A stretch of 64,000 nt of DNA from the NCBI GenBank assembly GCA_965206775.1, contig CBDBKU010000002.1:930001-994000 (forward strand), written 5' to 3'. Origin of the DNA: VXMF01 sp965206775. Its GTDB lineage: Bacteria; Acidobacteriota; Terriglobia; Bryobacterales; UBA6623. A program made the translations under genes and the position numbers. Below, one piece after another: positions 34,924-43,357 of the stretch. The notes beneath the pieces are model-generated. The model searched no databases. It was not told the origin of the DNA and saw only the letters and a program-made list of their open reading frames with translations. Within the stretch, counting starts at the first letter, position 1; each line of letters opens with the position of its first letter.

Positions 34924-35031
34924 GTGAACTTGACGATCGTCGCCTCTCTGGTCCTCTACTACGTCGTCGTGATGGGTGTCGGCTCTTGGGTGGCCCGCAA
35001 CGGGGCCACGACCAACCTTGAGGGCTACCTG
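34924..35031 (+). pseudogene. N-terminal stub of a sodium:solute symporter
   Basis: GTG at 34924 opens MNLTIVASLVLYYVVVMGVG and then SWVARNGATTNLEGYL, which is the first membrane helix and loop of a sodium:solute symporter (normally about 500 residues). After 36 residues the similarity ends and the frame becomes Arg-rich junk. Most of the gene has been deleted, together with damage to its small partner upstream. Confidence 0.55.
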
Positions 35032-35438
35032 CGGAGACGTTCCGAGAGATGGTCGACCCGATCAATCGCCTTTTCTTGGGCGTTGCTGTACCGGCTGCCT
35101 GAGGGTTCCGCTGGTGGTTCCTGCCCATGCGCTTGCGGAATCCCGGCGAACAAGACAGCGACAAGCGCCATCGGTCGTGAACTCAAACTACGCATCACGG
35201 CTGCGGCCCTCCAACGCTGTGTCGACCATATCGGGCTGTGGCGACAGCATCCCATCCCCACAGTCGAAGCGCACTTCCCAGGCTGCCCTCCGTCACACGA
35301 CTCAGGACGATGCAGCCTGCGCGATTCGGGTGTGCCGAGTGAGCAGGGCTCCAGGCCCGCAGGAGGGTCATTTGGCCTCTAGTCCGTATGTACGGATGTG
35401 TCGATTCCATTGCGCGCACCATGCAGGGGCTACGATCG
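35032..35438. other. Gap after the symporter stub, nothing recognisable
   Basis: About 400 bp with no supportable coding sequence. Short phrases such as EMVDPINRLFLGVAVPAA near 35045-35095 could be the far end of the deleted symporter, but this is weak. Confidence 0.35.
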
Positions 35439-36470
35439 CTAACGGAAGTCCGGGATCCTGCCCGTCTTCGCGAGCTCAGTCCATTCGGCCAGCTTTGCCA
35501 CGGCGCGGTCATGGTCCCAGAACTCCGAGCACAGCTCAAAATACCTGAGAACGACTACCGTCTCCCCGCGCTCCAGCAAGGCCTTCGCCAAGTCCATCTT
35601 CGGGCCGAATGAGTTGAGTTGCGGGGAACCCGGCGTTTCGCCGGCCTTTAGGAGACGGTTCTTGGCTTCCTCGAGGTTGCCCTCGGCAAGCGCGATCCTG
35701 CCGAGGGTCAGGTGGCCGTGATGGATCCGATTGCCGAGGTTCCAGCCCTTGGCGTCGTTGCCCAGCATGGCATCCGCGTAGTTACGCGCCTTCTCCGGCT
35801 GCCCGGCCGCAAGGGCTGTCTCCGCGAGGTATCGCAAGAGGGAATCGCCGCCGCCTGCCCCAAGCAACTCGTATGCGCGTTCGAACTGGGCCAGCGCCCG
35901 AGCCGCCGCCTCTGCATCCAGCTCCCGCAGGCCTCCGCCCATGTCCAGCCGGTGCAGTTGCCCGAGTTGTCTGGCCCATAGAGGGTTCGCCCCATCGATC
36001 CGCTGCGCGCGCTCGAGGAGTTCGATCGCTCGTGGCCGGTCGCTGAACCGAAGGAATCCCGCAGCACTCCTCAGCAGCTTGAGGTTGTCCGGCATGCTTT
36101 CGAGGTGCTGCGACAAAGCTGTCCATGCTTCCGAGGAAGCATCGGCGTAATGCCGATGATCGATTCGCCCATGCGGTGCGGAAAGCACCTCGGACTCCGG
36201 CCGGTTCTTGGCGAGCCACAATACGTGCTCGATCCTGCTCTGCCGGGCATCCGAATTGCGGGGTCGTCCGAAGTAGTAGGCGATGAGCTGGACTCTTGCA
36301 GTCTCGTCGCTGGGGTTGTCGGCGAGCCGCTGCTCCAAAACGATGGCTGCTTCCTGCAAGAGTTGCCTGCCTTCGCGCAATTCGGAATAGAGCCCTTGTG
36401 CCTGCGCCCACGGGCTGAGCCCGCTCCCCGCGAGCAAGGCCACCAGCACCCCACAGAGTCGAATCGGCAT
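35439..36470 (-). CDS. Exported TPR-type protein, paralogue A
   Basis: A 343-residue helical-repeat protein. Signal peptide MPIRLCGVLVALLAGSGLSPWAQAQ at the start; the ATG at 36470 has GGGAGGTT just upstream. The mature part has TPR-like helix pairs: LLQEAAIVLEQRLADNPSDETARVQLI, HLESMPDNLKLLRSAAGFLRF, RAIELLERAQRIDGANPLW, and a C-terminal signature LTLGRIALAEGNLEEAKNRLL followed by GSPQLNSFGPKMDLAKALLERGE. It is the divergently transcribed paralogue of the gene at 36.8 kb, sharing this C-terminal signature. Probably an interaction scaffold in the periplasm; role unknown. Confidence 0.75.
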   Translation of the reverse strand: MPIRLCGVLVALLAGSGLSPWAQAQGLYSELREGRQLLQEAAIVLEQRLADNPSDETARVQLIAYYFGRPRNSDARQSRIEHVLWLAKNRPESEVLSAPHGRIDHRHYADASSEAWTALSQHLESMPDNLKLLRSAAGFLRFSDRPRAIELLERAQRIDGANPLWARQLGQLHRLDMGGGLRELDAEAAARALAQFERAYELLGAGGGDSLLRYLAETALAAGQPEKARNYADAMLGNDAKGWNLGNRIHHGHLTLGRIALAEGNLEEAKNRLLKAGETPGSPQLNSFGPKMDLAKALLERGETVVVLRYFELCSEFWDHDRAVAKLAEWTELAKTGRIPDFR

Positions 36471-36761
36471 CTTGAACCTCCCGGCGAGACGGAATGCTCG
36501 CCTCGAGTGAATCGACGCCGTTGCGAGCCAGAATGTTCCCAAGAGCAATCTCGGGCAGCGAATCCGAGCGCTCGCCGTTTCCAGATATCGATGCTGTTGG
36601 AATTGTTCGCGCCGGCCTGCCAGCTTGACCGATTGCCAGTCAGTGCACGGACATTCCGATCGCACCAATCAGTAGGGGCGGCTGCGGAAACGGAACGGAA
36701 CGAACCCTTCGAAAGGGGACCAAACACAAGAGTTCCGAAATCCCTCGCGTGTGAATCACAA

Positions 36762-36790
36762 TTGAGTGAGATGCAGTTCAGGCTTAGGAT
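36762..36790 (+). promoter_or_regulatory. Promoter-like pair before paralogue B
   Basis: TTGAGT (36762-36767) and TAGGAT (36785-36790) are 17 nt apart. The expected transcription start would fall at about 36797, the first base of the GTG start codon, implying a leaderless message. No Shine-Dalgarno sequence is visible before that GTG, which agrees. Confidence 0.35.
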
Positions 36791-36796
36791 TAGGCT

Positions 36797-37864
36797 GTGC
36801 TGAGACGAACGTTGGTCCTGGCCGCTACGGTTGCCTGGAGCTGCGCGCTGACCGGTCTCGCATTCGCCGCCGCCGATCGAGCCCTTCTGAAGGAGGGCGC
36901 AAGCCTTCCGGTCGACCAGGCTGCGGATCTCGAAGCGCAGTTGGCGGGCGATCCGCTGGACATGGCCGCACGCACGCGTTTGCTCGGCTACTACAAACGC
37001 CAAACTAGGATTCAGGAGGCTTCATCGAAGGCGTACGACCGCCTGCGCTCTCACCTGCTTTGGCTCATCCAGAACGAGCCGAAATCCGAGGTCCTGGCCG
37101 AAGACCCGCCGATGCTGCTCTTGGAATTCAACCGCTTCCTTGATCCTGACAAGTTTTTCGCTGGCAGGAGCGCGTTCTTGGCGCATCTCGAGAAGGAACC
37201 GAATGACTTGACATTGCTGAAACGTGCAGCAGATTTCGTGTCCTTCCGGGATCGGGCGCTTGCCATCGAGCTAGGCGAGCGAGCTCGATCCCTCGACAGT
37301 TCGAATCCCGAATGGACGATCCGGTTGGCCTATAACCACTACAACGCCTATCGGACTATTCGCCGCAGATCGGAAGAATCGCCTGTCGAGGCGGCTCGAA
37401 AGGCGTTGGGCGAATTCGACAGGGCTTTCGAACTGTTGGATGAGACGCGAAGCGGGGGTTACTTGGCGCTGGCTGCGGAGGTTGCCCTCGCGGCGAACGA
37501 GACTGCCAAGGCCCGGAAGTACGCGTCCTTGATGCTGAATGTCGATCGCCGGGGATCGCACCACTACGGGTACAACTTGCACTATGGGAATATTACCCTC
37601 GGGAAGATCGCACTGGCCGAGGGAGATGTTCAACGAGCGGCATCGTACTTGCTTCTTGCCGGATCCGCGCCGGGATCACCGAAGTTGCGTGCACGAGGCC
37701 CAGACACTGAACTCGCCAAGGGACTGCTCGAGCAAGGCGAACGGGACTTGGTGCTGAAATACATCGATCTGTGTGCCGGATTCTGGGAACGCGGCCAGGA
37801 CCGCCTGCGCGAGTGGGCGGCCCTGGTGCGAGCCGGTACCATTCCGAGTTCTTGGAAGTACTGA
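36797..37864 (+). CDS. Exported TPR-type protein, paralogue B
   Basis: A 355-residue helical-repeat protein with a signal peptide (MLRRTLVLAATVAWSCALTG, then LAFAA). It shares with its divergent neighbour the modules LLWLIQNEPKSEVL, RAADFVSFRDRALAIELGERARSLDSSNPEW, ITLGKIALAEGDVQRAASYLLLAGSAPGSP and LAKGLLEQGERDLVLKYIDLCAGFW, ending RAGTIPSSWKY where paralogue A ends KTGRIPDFR. The GTG start has no clear ribosome site and lies right after a promoter-like pair. Function unknown; periplasmic scaffold by inference. Confidence 0.75.
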   Translation: MLRRTLVLAATVAWSCALTGLAFAAADRALLKEGASLPVDQAADLEAQLAGDPLDMAARTRLLGYYKRQTRIQEASSKAYDRLRSHLLWLIQNEPKSEVLAEDPPMLLLEFNRFLDPDKFFAGRSAFLAHLEKEPNDLTLLKRAADFVSFRDRALAIELGERARSLDSSNPEWTIRLAYNHYNAYRTIRRRSEESPVEAARKALGEFDRAFELLDETRSGGYLALAAEVALAANETAKARKYASLMLNVDRRGSHHYGYNLHYGNITLGKIALAEGDVQRAASYLLLAGSAPGSPKLRARGPDTELAKGLLEQGERDLVLKYIDLCAGFWERGQDRLREWAALVRAGTIPSSWKY

Positions 37865-37880
37865 CGGCAACTTCGAACTT

Positions 37881-37955
37881 GGCGGAGGGTACCGGTTTCG
37901 GCTTCTGACCGAGGCTGAGTGGCAGTACGCCGCGCGGGCCCGAAGTGGCACGGAT
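37881..37955 (+). pseudogene. Fragment of formylglycine-generating (SUMF1-like) protein
   Basis: GGGYRFRLLTEAEWQYAARA is the strongly conserved core of formylglycine-generating-enzyme-like proteins (normally GYRLPTEAEWEYAARAG). Only about 25 codons survive, starting 17 bp after the TPR gene's stop, with no start codon or continuation. It is a relic of a lost gene of the kind that activates sulfatases. Confidence 0.55.
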
Positions 37956-38237
37956 CCATGCGTTTCCTTTCAGGTCGCAACTACCCAGGACCAGCACGAG
38001 CTTGTTGTTGAAGTGCCAGTTCCAAGCCAACATGTGCCAACGAACCGGACAGTAGCGATAGGCATCGATCCTTTTCGGACCACCGACGCCTTGACCGCTT
38101 TTTTGGTGCGAGCACAAGACGAAGTCAAGGCCGCGCCATCGCCGCCGAGCCGTTCCTGCACGGCTGCGTCGGTCAGGATCGTCGTGCGGTCGCGGGCTGC
38201 GAGCCCCGAGCAGTCGCGTCGTTTCGGAAGTGCACGC

Positions 38238-38945
38238 ATGGCGGATAGCAGCAACCCTGGCCGCAGGATTCTCCTTGGAATGTATTCGTTGGCCTTCGCG
38301 GTCCTTGTCGGTTTCGACATCAGGCCGGCATCCGCCCAGGTCCTTGACGGCAGTCCAGTCGCAATGCGTGCCGAAGCCGCCGCCGAAGCGTTTGACGGCG
38401 CGCGGGCCCGGGCCCTCCAGTTCGAGGCGATGGCCCAAGGCCAGGCGCCCGGTCGCTTGTTCATCACCTGCTCGGACTCCCGCCTGGTCCCGTCCCTCAT
38501 CACGGGGACCGGTCCTGGCGAGCTGTTTGTCATTCGCAACGCGGGCAATATCGTGCCTCCGTATGACGCTCGTCCCGAGGGAGTGGCCGCCACCATCGAA
38601 TACGCCGTCGCCGTGCTCGAGGTGCCGACCATCGTCGTGTGCGGCTATACGCGTTGTGGCGCGATGAAGGCCGCCGTGGATCCAGCCGGCCTCGAGACCG
38701 TCCCAAACATCAGGAACTGGATCAAGTTTGCCGAAGCCGCGAGATTGGCGGTCGAGGAGTTGCACCCCCATCTCGGCCCTGTCGCCCGCTGGATTGAACT
38801 CGTCAAGCAGAACGTGTTGCAGCAGCTCACGAATCTGAACACGCATCCCTGGGTCGCGGCTCGCACGGCCTCGGGGCGCCTGCAGCTTGAAGGTTGGATA
38901 TACGAGCTCGACAGCGGAGAAGTGCGTCGCCTGCCTCTGCCATGA
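38238..38945 (+). CDS. Exported beta-class carbonic anhydrase homologue, zinc His lost
   Basis: A 235-residue beta carbonic anhydrase-like protein with an N-terminal signal (RRILLGMYSLAFAVLVGF, then ASAQ). The first motif ITCSDSRLVPSLI keeps the zinc Cys and the Asp-Arg pair; FVIRNAGNIVPP and TIEYAVAVLEVPTIVVCG follow. The second zinc motif, normally GHSxCGAM, reads GYTRCGAM: the zinc-binding His is Tyr (codon TAT at 38644-38649). The second Cys is kept. It would not be expected to bind catalytic zinc normally, so it may be inactive or have another role. The start at 38238 is the best-placed ATG; the upstream frame is unrelated. Confidence 0.75.
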   Translation: MADSSNPGRRILLGMYSLAFAVLVGFDIRPASAQVLDGSPVAMRAEAAAEAFDGARARALQFEAMAQGQAPGRLFITCSDSRLVPSLITGTGPGELFVIRNAGNIVPPYDARPEGVAATIEYAVAVLEVPTIVVCGYTRCGAMKAAVDPAGLETVPNIRNWIKFAEAARLAVEELHPHLGPVARWIELVKQNVLQQLTNLNTHPWVAARTASGRLQLEGWIYELDSGEVRRLPLP

Positions 38946-39353
38946 GAGAACTGGACGAGCTTGAGTCCCCCGTTGACGGCAGGGGTCTTCATGGTTCGGC
39001 AGCGATGGCTGGTTGACGAGGCATTCAGGCGGAGGACTGAACAAGTCCGCCTTGCTTGCGCGATCACTCGCGGAGCGGGTCAGGACGGGATCCCGTTCCA
39101 CGACGCGCGGGCACCGACGGTGCCGCCCCACGAGGAGCCGCTGGAAGGACTGGATGCGGAAGCACCACTCCCTGAGCCGCAGGTAGGCTACCCATGCCAA
39201 GGCCCTGCACCTGCCCTGGATCGCGCCGGCGTTGCGGAATGCCCGCCGCTCGGGGGAAATTCCAGCCATGCCGGGCAGTCCGACAGATCCTCCGACCAAT
39301 CCGGTCACGTTGAGGTCACGTTGAAGCCACGTGGGGTGGCTACGGAGTGGTGG
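38946..39353. other. Gap with no supported gene
   Basis: About 400 bp between the carbonic anhydrase homologue and an integrase tail. Both strands hold open frames, but none has recognisable sequence. Confidence 0.35.
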
Positions 39354-39686
39354 TTACTCCGAGCTCGGAATAACCGTACAGACGTCCTGCACATTACGAC
39401 TGCGCCCGTCCATCAGCCGCCGCCGCTTTGCTGGCAGGTCCGATCTTGCGTAGGCTTGCTCGACGCTAATTCCGACATTGTGAGCGAGGCACAATTCCAT
39501 GACGGCGTGAGGAGCGTCAGTGCATTCCGCAGCCCGGTCTCGGAAACTGCCGCGGAATCCGTGCACGGTCGCGCGCCCGGCGAGTCCGGTCGTCCTCAGT
39601 AGTTTCGTCAGCGTCATGTCTGACGTTTCCCTGCCCCTCCGCAACGACGAGGGAGAGACCAGTCTGCCCTCCTCTTGGCGTAACAC
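39354..39686 (-). pseudogene. Tyrosine integrase C-terminal fragment
   Basis: Reads LVSPSSLRRGRETSDMTLTK then LLRTTGLAGRATVHGFRGSF (the HxxR of tyrosine recombinases) and HAVMELCLAHNVGISVEQAY then ARSDLPAKRRRLMDG (active-site Tyr region). The catalytic core is intact for about 85 residues but the N-terminal two thirds is missing. The end SRNVQDVCTVIPSSE is not conserved. It is the tail of a P4-type integrase. A related tail occurs at 50.7 kb. Confidence 0.7.
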
Positions 39687-39762
39687 TCAACACGCCAGGG
39701 AACACCAGCGGACGATAGCCATTCCCCGCCCCGGCGGGCTCTTGCAGGCAATCCTGGACACG

Positions 39763-40235
39763 ACTCTCCCACAGCTGCAAACGCATCGTTCCAAACGGAT
39801 CCGGGTACCGTGCCTCGACCTCACCGCGGGCTAGGAATCCCGCCTCCGCATAGTATTGAGGGAGAAACCGATTGTCCGTGACACAATCAAGATGCACGAA
39901 GACCTTTCCCATCGCCCTTGCCTCTCGTTCGGCCTATTGGAGAATTCCCAGGCCCACTCCCCGATGCTCCCAGTTCCGTTGCACAACGAGGATGTTGACG
40001 TAGATGGCCTCGCCGCTATGGACGTCGGGCGAAACTATGGAATCCTCGCTCAGGAGACGAACCGCGCCCACGCGCACAGCGTCGATGCAAGCCCAATAGA
40101 CTTCGCCGCGCTCAATGGAGGTGGCAAAGTACGACCGGGTGTCGCGGAAAGCTCCGGGCAAATACTGTCGGACGCCGCGCTCCGTCAGCCACTCGGCGAT
40201 TGCTTCGAGCAGGTCGATGTATGGGCCGATCCGCT
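39763..40235 (-). pseudogene. GNAT acetyltransferase interrupted by a stop codon
   Basis: In one continuous minus-strand frame from about 40235 to 39763 the sequence reads PYIDLLEAIAEWLTERGVRQ, EVYWACIDAVRVGAVRLL, IYVNILVVQRNWEHRGVGLG (acetyl-CoA loop), then ILQ-stop at 39936-39934, then AEREARAMGKVFVHLDCVTD and QYYAEAGFLARGEVEARYPD. A single TAG splits an otherwise full-length GNAT enzyme of about 155 residues. A start codon cannot be identified because the 5' end runs into the HigB fragment. Confidence 0.65.
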
Positions 40236-40247
40236 GGCTGCGCTAGC

Positions 40248-40385
40248 ATTCCAACGTACCGGTTGCATCCGCTGACCGGAAACCGCAAGGGTTGTTGGTC
40301 GGTGCGCGTTTCCTCGAACTGGCGAATCGTGTTTCAGCTTGAGAACGGTGATGCGAAGGATGTAGGTCTGACGGACCACCACTAG
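40248..40385 (+). pseudogene. higB: HigB toxin, N-terminally truncated
   Basis: Only the last 45 residues of a HigB/RelE-type mRNA interferase remain: YRLHPLTGNRKGCWSVRVSS, then NWRIVFQLENGDAKDVGLTD and HH. The start of the gene has been replaced by the GNAT pseudogene on the other strand. The stop is 10 bp before the intact antitoxin. Without its N-terminal helices it should not be toxic, leaving an orphan antitoxin. Confidence 0.7.
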
Positions 40386-40395
40386 GGAGGAAATC

Positions 40396-40719
40396 ATGAG
40401 TGACGAAACCGGAACGACGGACTATGACGCTTGGTTGCTGCGCAACCCGCCTCATCCCGGTCATGCCATTCTCGACGGCTGCCTGAACGGAATGGGCGTG
40501 AGCGAGGCGGCCGCCAAACTCGGTGTGTCGCGAGCGACGCTTTCCCGCGTGCTCAACGGAAGCGCGGGTATTTCTGTTTTGCTCGCCCTGAAGCTTGAGG
40601 CACAGGACTGGTCGAAAGCAGACGTTTGGATCCGCTTGCAGGGCGCCTACGATCTAGCCCAAGGGCGCAAGCGCAATAGGCAATGGCCGGTCGAGGACAA
40701 GGCGCGGCCAAGCGCATGA
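40396..40719 (+). CDS. higA: HigA antitoxin, orphan
   Basis: A 107-residue antitoxin with an XRE-type helix-turn-helix (MGVSEAAAKLGVSRATLSRV, then LNGSAGISVLLALKLEAQDWS) at about residues 33-70, preceded by the NPPHPGHAILDGCL segment typical of HigA. Its normal job is to bind HigB and repress their operon. The toxin gene just upstream is truncated, so this copy may now act as a lone regulator or as a cross-neutraliser of the HigB toxins encoded at 46.1 and 56.2 kb. AGGGAGGAAATC lies before the ATG. Confidence 0.8.
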   Translation: MSDETGTTDYDAWLLRNPPHPGHAILDGCLNGMGVSEAAAKLGVSRATLSRVLNGSAGISVLLALKLEAQDWSKADVWIRLQGAYDLAQGRKRNRQWPVEDKARPSA

Positions 40720-41058
40720 GCACGGTGTTGCTTGCCACCATCGCAATCGATGGGACACCGGCTGGATTGATTTGCGCCCTGGCGCCCTGCGGACGGCATA
40801 GGATGCTCATGCTATGCGTGCGAAGGGGAGCAATCGAGTAGGGCAGGTTGGCCCGGACGAAACCGGATAGGGTCGGGGCACCCGTTTCACTGCGAACGGA
40901 GTCTCTTTCAGTCGGAGGGAGAGTTGAGTTTCCGCAGCAACACGATGCCAACCCTGTGTCCTCAATTCGGGAGCCCCAGTTCGTCGTTTTCTCAGAATGC
41001 AGCGCGCCTCTCCAGCACCGCTTGCTCAGAGACTGCGTTTCGTGGCACCGCAGTCATG

Positions 41059-43193
41059 CTCATCTTCGACACCACAATTCCAGAAGTACTGATATAAGAA
41101 CAGGTTGCGAGACTAGGGCGAGCGTTTGGCACAACACCTCCCGGGTTTGGCTGGGCAGTGGGCGATCGCACCTCCACACGTCTTCAGGCCAGTTGCTGTG
41201 CGGGTTCCCGAGCAGGCTCGGCACTCTCCTGACCCACCCGCCGCACAGTCGCCGGCAAGCGCGCTCCCACGCACTGGGCCACCTTGCCTACCACCCCGTA
41301 CGCCTTGCTGCGCACCACGAAGCGCTTCCCCTGCAACTCCACTTCCGTCTCCCGCAGCCGGCCCAGGTCCCGCATCAAGTCCCCCCACTCCACCTCGATG
41401 CCCGCCGCCTCCAGACGCCGCTCCAATTCCTTCTTCAGCACCAGCGCCAGGAACGAACAGAACACGTGCCCCCGGATCGTCTCGTCCGTGCGGTGGTACA
41501 CCGGCCGCGTCCGCAACAGCGACTTCGCGCTCCGGAAACCCTGCTCCACCTGCCACAGCTGCTTGTATCGCAAGGCCACGTCCGTCGCCGTCAGTGCCGC
41601 GTTCGTGCGCAGCGCCCAGACTCCGTCGAACTGCTCCTCGACCGCGATCCTGGCCTCGTCCACCTCCCACGCCGCTCCCGCCTGCGGGGTCTCTTCCGGC
41701 GCCTCTTCCGCCGTCTCCCGGGATACCTCCGGGAGAGCCTCCGGCTGGCTCCCCGCCACCGCTTCCGGCTCCTGGACCGCCTTGCGCAGGTAGCGCCGGT
41801 ACCCGCGGTTGCCCACCAACTGCTTCTCGCTCCGCACCAGCTGCTGCCTCAGCTTGGCGACGATCTCTGAGCGCACGGCGCGGTCGCGCCGCGCTTGCTC
41901 GGCGTTGCGGCACACCACGTAGCGCCGCTCGCTGGAGGACTCCTCGCCCTCCTCGCGCACCCGCACGTCCTGGACCTTCAGCTCCAGCTGCTGGCGCGGC
42001 TCGTGCGCCCGCTCCACCGACACCGCCAGCTCCGGTGCGTCCGCCCCCAGCACCTGCTCGCGGAACTCCTTCGAGCCGCGCATGCGCACTCCCAGGATGT
42101 AGCTCCAGCCGCGCTCCTCGATCGCCGCCATCGTCGCCTGGCTGATCATGCCCCGGTCCGCCACCAGGCAGACCGAGCGCATCCCGAAACGCCGCTGCAA
42201 GCGCTGCGCCACCGGCACCAGCGTCGTCACATCGGCCGTGTTGCCCGGCCACATCTCGCAGCACACCGGCAGGCCCTGGTTGTCCAGCACCAGCCCCAGG
42301 ACCATCTGCCGGCACTGCGGGCGGTAGTCCTTCGAGTTGCCGCGCCGGCCCAGCGTCTGCCCGCCCGCGCCATGGAAGTAATGCGATGTGGTGTCGAAGA
42401 AGACGAGGTCCAGATCGGAGAACAAGTCCCGGCGGCGATCGAAGAGGGCCTCTTCCAACTCGTCCTTGACGCAGCGCGGCGCGTGCGTGCAGTGTTTCTG
42501 GTCCTTGTCCGGCAAGGGCTGGCCGAGCCAGGCCATGGCGCGGTACAAGTGCTGCAGCTGGAGGTCGCTGCCGGCGACTGCCTGGTCGGCCATCCAGGCC
42601 AGGGCGCTGCGGTCGGATCCGGGGGCGGTCAGGCGGTGCAGGACGGTGAGGAAGACGGCGCGCTCGACGTCGAAGCGGAAGCGGCGTTTGCGGAGCGCCT
42701 GGGAGACGACGTGACGACAGGAGGTGAGCTGCCAGAGGCGCTCGAAGACGAGGGCGGGGCCGAGGGTGCGGGAGTCGGCGCCGGGGTCGTCGGGCGGGGG
42801 CAGGGCGGACAGGACGGCGGAGTGTTCGGAGAGGCGGGCGCCGGATTGCAGGAGCCGGTCGAGAGCGCCGCTGGCTTGCAGCTGGTCGAGGCGTCCGAGG
42901 GTAGCGATCACGCGCTGGCGGACCTTCTTGCCTTGGCGGAAGCCCTCGACCAGTTGGAGGTAGGTGTAGTGGGATGAGGATTTGGTGCGGAAGAACACGG
43001 AGGACTCAACAGGGCACAACATACAGGCGTCATGGAACAGTCCCAAGTTACTGAAAAAGAGAGAGAAAAACGCGGTCGCCGTAATTTTCCCATGGCACAA
43101 CACATTGGGCATTGCGCAAATCGAGCTAGCGCTAAGTCGTTGTAATCCCGAGCAAATCGCTGGAGCTTCAGGTCAGCGGGTGTCGAAGATGAG
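41059..43193 (-). mobile_element. Complete IS1634-family insertion sequence
   Basis: A 2135-bp element. The ends carry a perfect 15-bp inverted repeat, CTCATCTTCGACACC at 41059-41073 and its complement at 43179-43193. Both are flanked directly by the pentamer TCATG (41054-41058 and 43194-43198), which I read as the target-site duplication. One transposase gene fills the middle. The matched ends and short duplication point to a recent, single insertion. Confidence 0.8.
41184..43022 (-). CDS. IS1634-family transposase
   Basis: A 612-residue DDE transposase. The start domain VFFRTKSSSHYTYLQLVEGF is typical of the family; catalytic residues lie in LVFFDTTSHYF (Asp), LVADRGMISQ (Asp) and KQLWQVEQGFRSAKSLL (Glu). 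A Glu/Ala/Pro-rich stretch around residues 445-480 is a lineage insert. ATG 43022 is chosen because the family start MLCPVESSVFFRTK lies there; an in-frame ATG at 43112 adds 30 unrelated residues. The reading frame is uninterrupted, so the enzyme could be active. Confidence 0.88.
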   Translation of the reverse strand: MLCPVESSVFFRTKSSSHYTYLQLVEGFRQGKKVRQRVIATLGRLDQLQASGALDRLLQSGARLSEHSAVLSALPPPDDPGADSRTLGPALVFERLWQLTSCRHVVSQALRKRRFRFDVERAVFLTVLHRLTAPGSDRSALAWMADQAVAGSDLQLQHLYRAMAWLGQPLPDKDQKHCTHAPRCVKDELEEALFDRRRDLFSDLDLVFFDTTSHYFHGAGGQTLGRRGNSKDYRPQCRQMVLGLVLDNQGLPVCCEMWPGNTADVTTLVPVAQRLQRRFGMRSVCLVADRGMISQATMAAIEERGWSYILGVRMRGSKEFREQVLGADAPELAVSVERAHEPRQQLELKVQDVRVREEGEESSSERRYVVCRNAEQARRDRAVRSEIVAKLRQQLVRSEKQLVGNRGYRRYLRKAVQEPEAVAGSQPEALPEVSRETAEEAPEETPQAGAAWEVDEARIAVEEQFDGVWALRTNAALTATDVALRYKQLWQVEQGFRSAKSLLRTRPVYHRTDETIRGHVFCSFLALVLKKELERRLEAAGIEVEWGDLMRDLGRLRETEVELQGKRFVVRSKAYGVVGKVAQCVGARLPATVRRVGQESAEPAREPAQQLA

Positions 43194-43357
43194 TCATGCT
43201 ACGGGCAGGGGCGTCGTAGGCAAGTGAGTTGGAATTGGGTTGGACCAAGATTGGGTCTGAAAAGAGGGCGTTGTCGCAAGAAGCAAAGCGACAGCGAGAA
43301 GGTGAGCCGATTCGTCAATGGCGCAATTGTTGAACTTGAAACCTCGGATCTGGCCGT

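Noticed and set aside
37593..39308. A 571-residue minus-strand open frame
   Set aside because: It overlaps the end of the TPR gene and the whole carbonic anhydrase homologue on the other strand and shows no domain.
41113..42315. A 400-residue Gly/Ala/Arg-rich minus-strand frame inside IS1634
   Set aside because: Out-of-frame shadow of the transposase, low complexity.
41129..43102. Direct repeat TGGCACAACAC near both ends of the IS1634 element
   Set aside because: The copies are in the same orientation and inside or beside the ends; the inverted repeat with TCATG duplication defines the element better.
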